NCBI RefSeq assembly: GCF_019037185.1
Contig: NZ_JAHHXM010000001.1
Location: 186,001-250,000 of the forward strand
DNA: 64,000 nt
Direction: 5' to 3'
DNA from: Oceanobacillus caeni
GTDB lineage: Bacteria > Bacillota > Bacilli > Bacillales > Amphibacillaceae
Part shown: positions 63,723-64,000 of the stretch, one piece after another
How the letters are laid out: every line of letters begins with the position of its first letter
How positions within the stretch are numbered: the first letter of the stretch is position 1
Made by a program: the position numbers and the translations under genes
Notes under the pieces: model-generated
Database searches by the model: none
Seen by the model: the letters and a program-made list of their open reading frames with translations, nothing else
Told to the model about the DNA's origin: nothing

Positions 63723-64000
63723 TTACAATTCACCTGTAAGGAACTGAGCCTCGCCAAACCCGAAGCTCCAGTCTGCAGCGCCATTCGTCATAATATTAAT
63801 CATGATATCGTTTGGTTTCATACCACATCTTTCTCCTAGTTCCTTCACAAGCATATTATAAAAATCTTTCTTCTGTTTGTCACTTCTTTGTGTACTTCTC
63901 ATTGAAATAACAACAACCTTATCACTTCTTTCAAAACCTAAACCAGTATCTTGAATAATCATTTCGTTTGGACGATGCTGACTAACAATTTGATAACGAT
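63723..64000 (-). CDS. tautomerase-family protein (5' end outside the window)
   Basis: At least 92 residues in frame up to the window edge: YQIVSQHRPNEMIIQDTGLG, then ERSDKVVVISMRSTQRSDKQKKDFY and a C-terminal WSFGFGEAQFL. This is the pattern of the longer (about 130 aa) tautomerase_2 group related to 4-oxalocrotonate tautomerase. The internal Met at 63962 is not the start; the gene reads in from beyond 64000, where the catalytic Pro1 region would be. Monocistronic as far as visible. Confidence 0.8.
   Translation of the reverse strand, partial: RYQIVSQHRPNEMIIQDTGLGFERSDKVVVISMRSTQRSDKQKKDFYNMLVKELGERCGMKPNDIMINIMTNGAADWSFGFGEAQFLTGEL

Overview
The window is low-GC DNA from a Gram-positive Bacillota, most likely a Bacillaceae relative of Bacillus/Oceanobacillus. 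Evidence: the metA-cspD-RNase H neighbourhood known from B. subtilis, close homologues of YkuI, YerO/SwrC and IolA-J/IolT, strong AGGAGG ribosome binding sites, TTG/GTG starts, and families of intergenic structured repeats.

Layout. (1) 1-12.4 kb is housekeeping: a DUF2187-like protein, metA, cspD with a long structured leader, an RNase H-like protein, small membrane proteins (one apparently frameshifted), a WrbA-type flavoprotein, purU, a degenerate EAL protein (YkuI), an MFS exporter and a four-LysM/NlpC-P60 cell-wall hydrolase. A 1.3-kb stretch with few genes (10.7-12.0 kb) holds a structured repeat and two doubtful small reading frames, one behind a near-consensus promoter. (2) 12.5-23.8 kb is a near-complete myo-inositol operon on the minus strand, iolA-B-C-D-E-I-J, with iolS downstream and the transporter gene iolT upstream. 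iolF, iolG and iolH are not in it. A perfect CcpA (cre) site overlaps the iolA promoter. (3) 24-34 kb holds two paralogous AraC regulators that share a leader motif, a dehydrogenase/TIM-barrel pair, an RND efflux pump with its TetR repressor (SwrC/YerO-like), and a sodium:solute symporter.

(4) 34.3-62.3 kb is a second, much larger polyol/inositol-like catabolic island, all on the minus strand. It holds iolG, second copies of iolB, iolD, iolE and an iolT-type transporter, seven more Gfo/Idh/MocA dehydrogenases, two more TIM-barrel isomerases, an ABC importer without its own ATPase, a two-gene (split) transketolase next to an aldehyde dehydrogenase, a phosphofructokinase-like gene broken by one extra base, and two paralogous LacI regulators. 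No second iolC, iolJ or iolA is present. The island therefore either feeds the first operon or uses a different lower pathway, for example the transketolase. The palindrome TTAAGCGCTT (or a one-base variant) recurs in front of nearly every transcription unit of the island, often just downstream of a TTGACT-17-TATAAT promoter, suggesting one LacI-type regulon. (5) 62.4-64.0 kb has an MFS transporter and the 3' part of a tautomerase gene that runs off the window.

Taken together, the genes import inositols or related cyclitols/sugars (IolT x2, ABC, SSS), oxidise them (nine dehydrogenases), dehydrate/isomerise them (six TIM barrels), open the ring (IolD x2), and convert the product through IolB/IolC/IolJ/IolA to DHAP and acetyl-CoA. 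Functions of most of the extra dehydrogenases and isomerases cannot be assigned from sequence alone.
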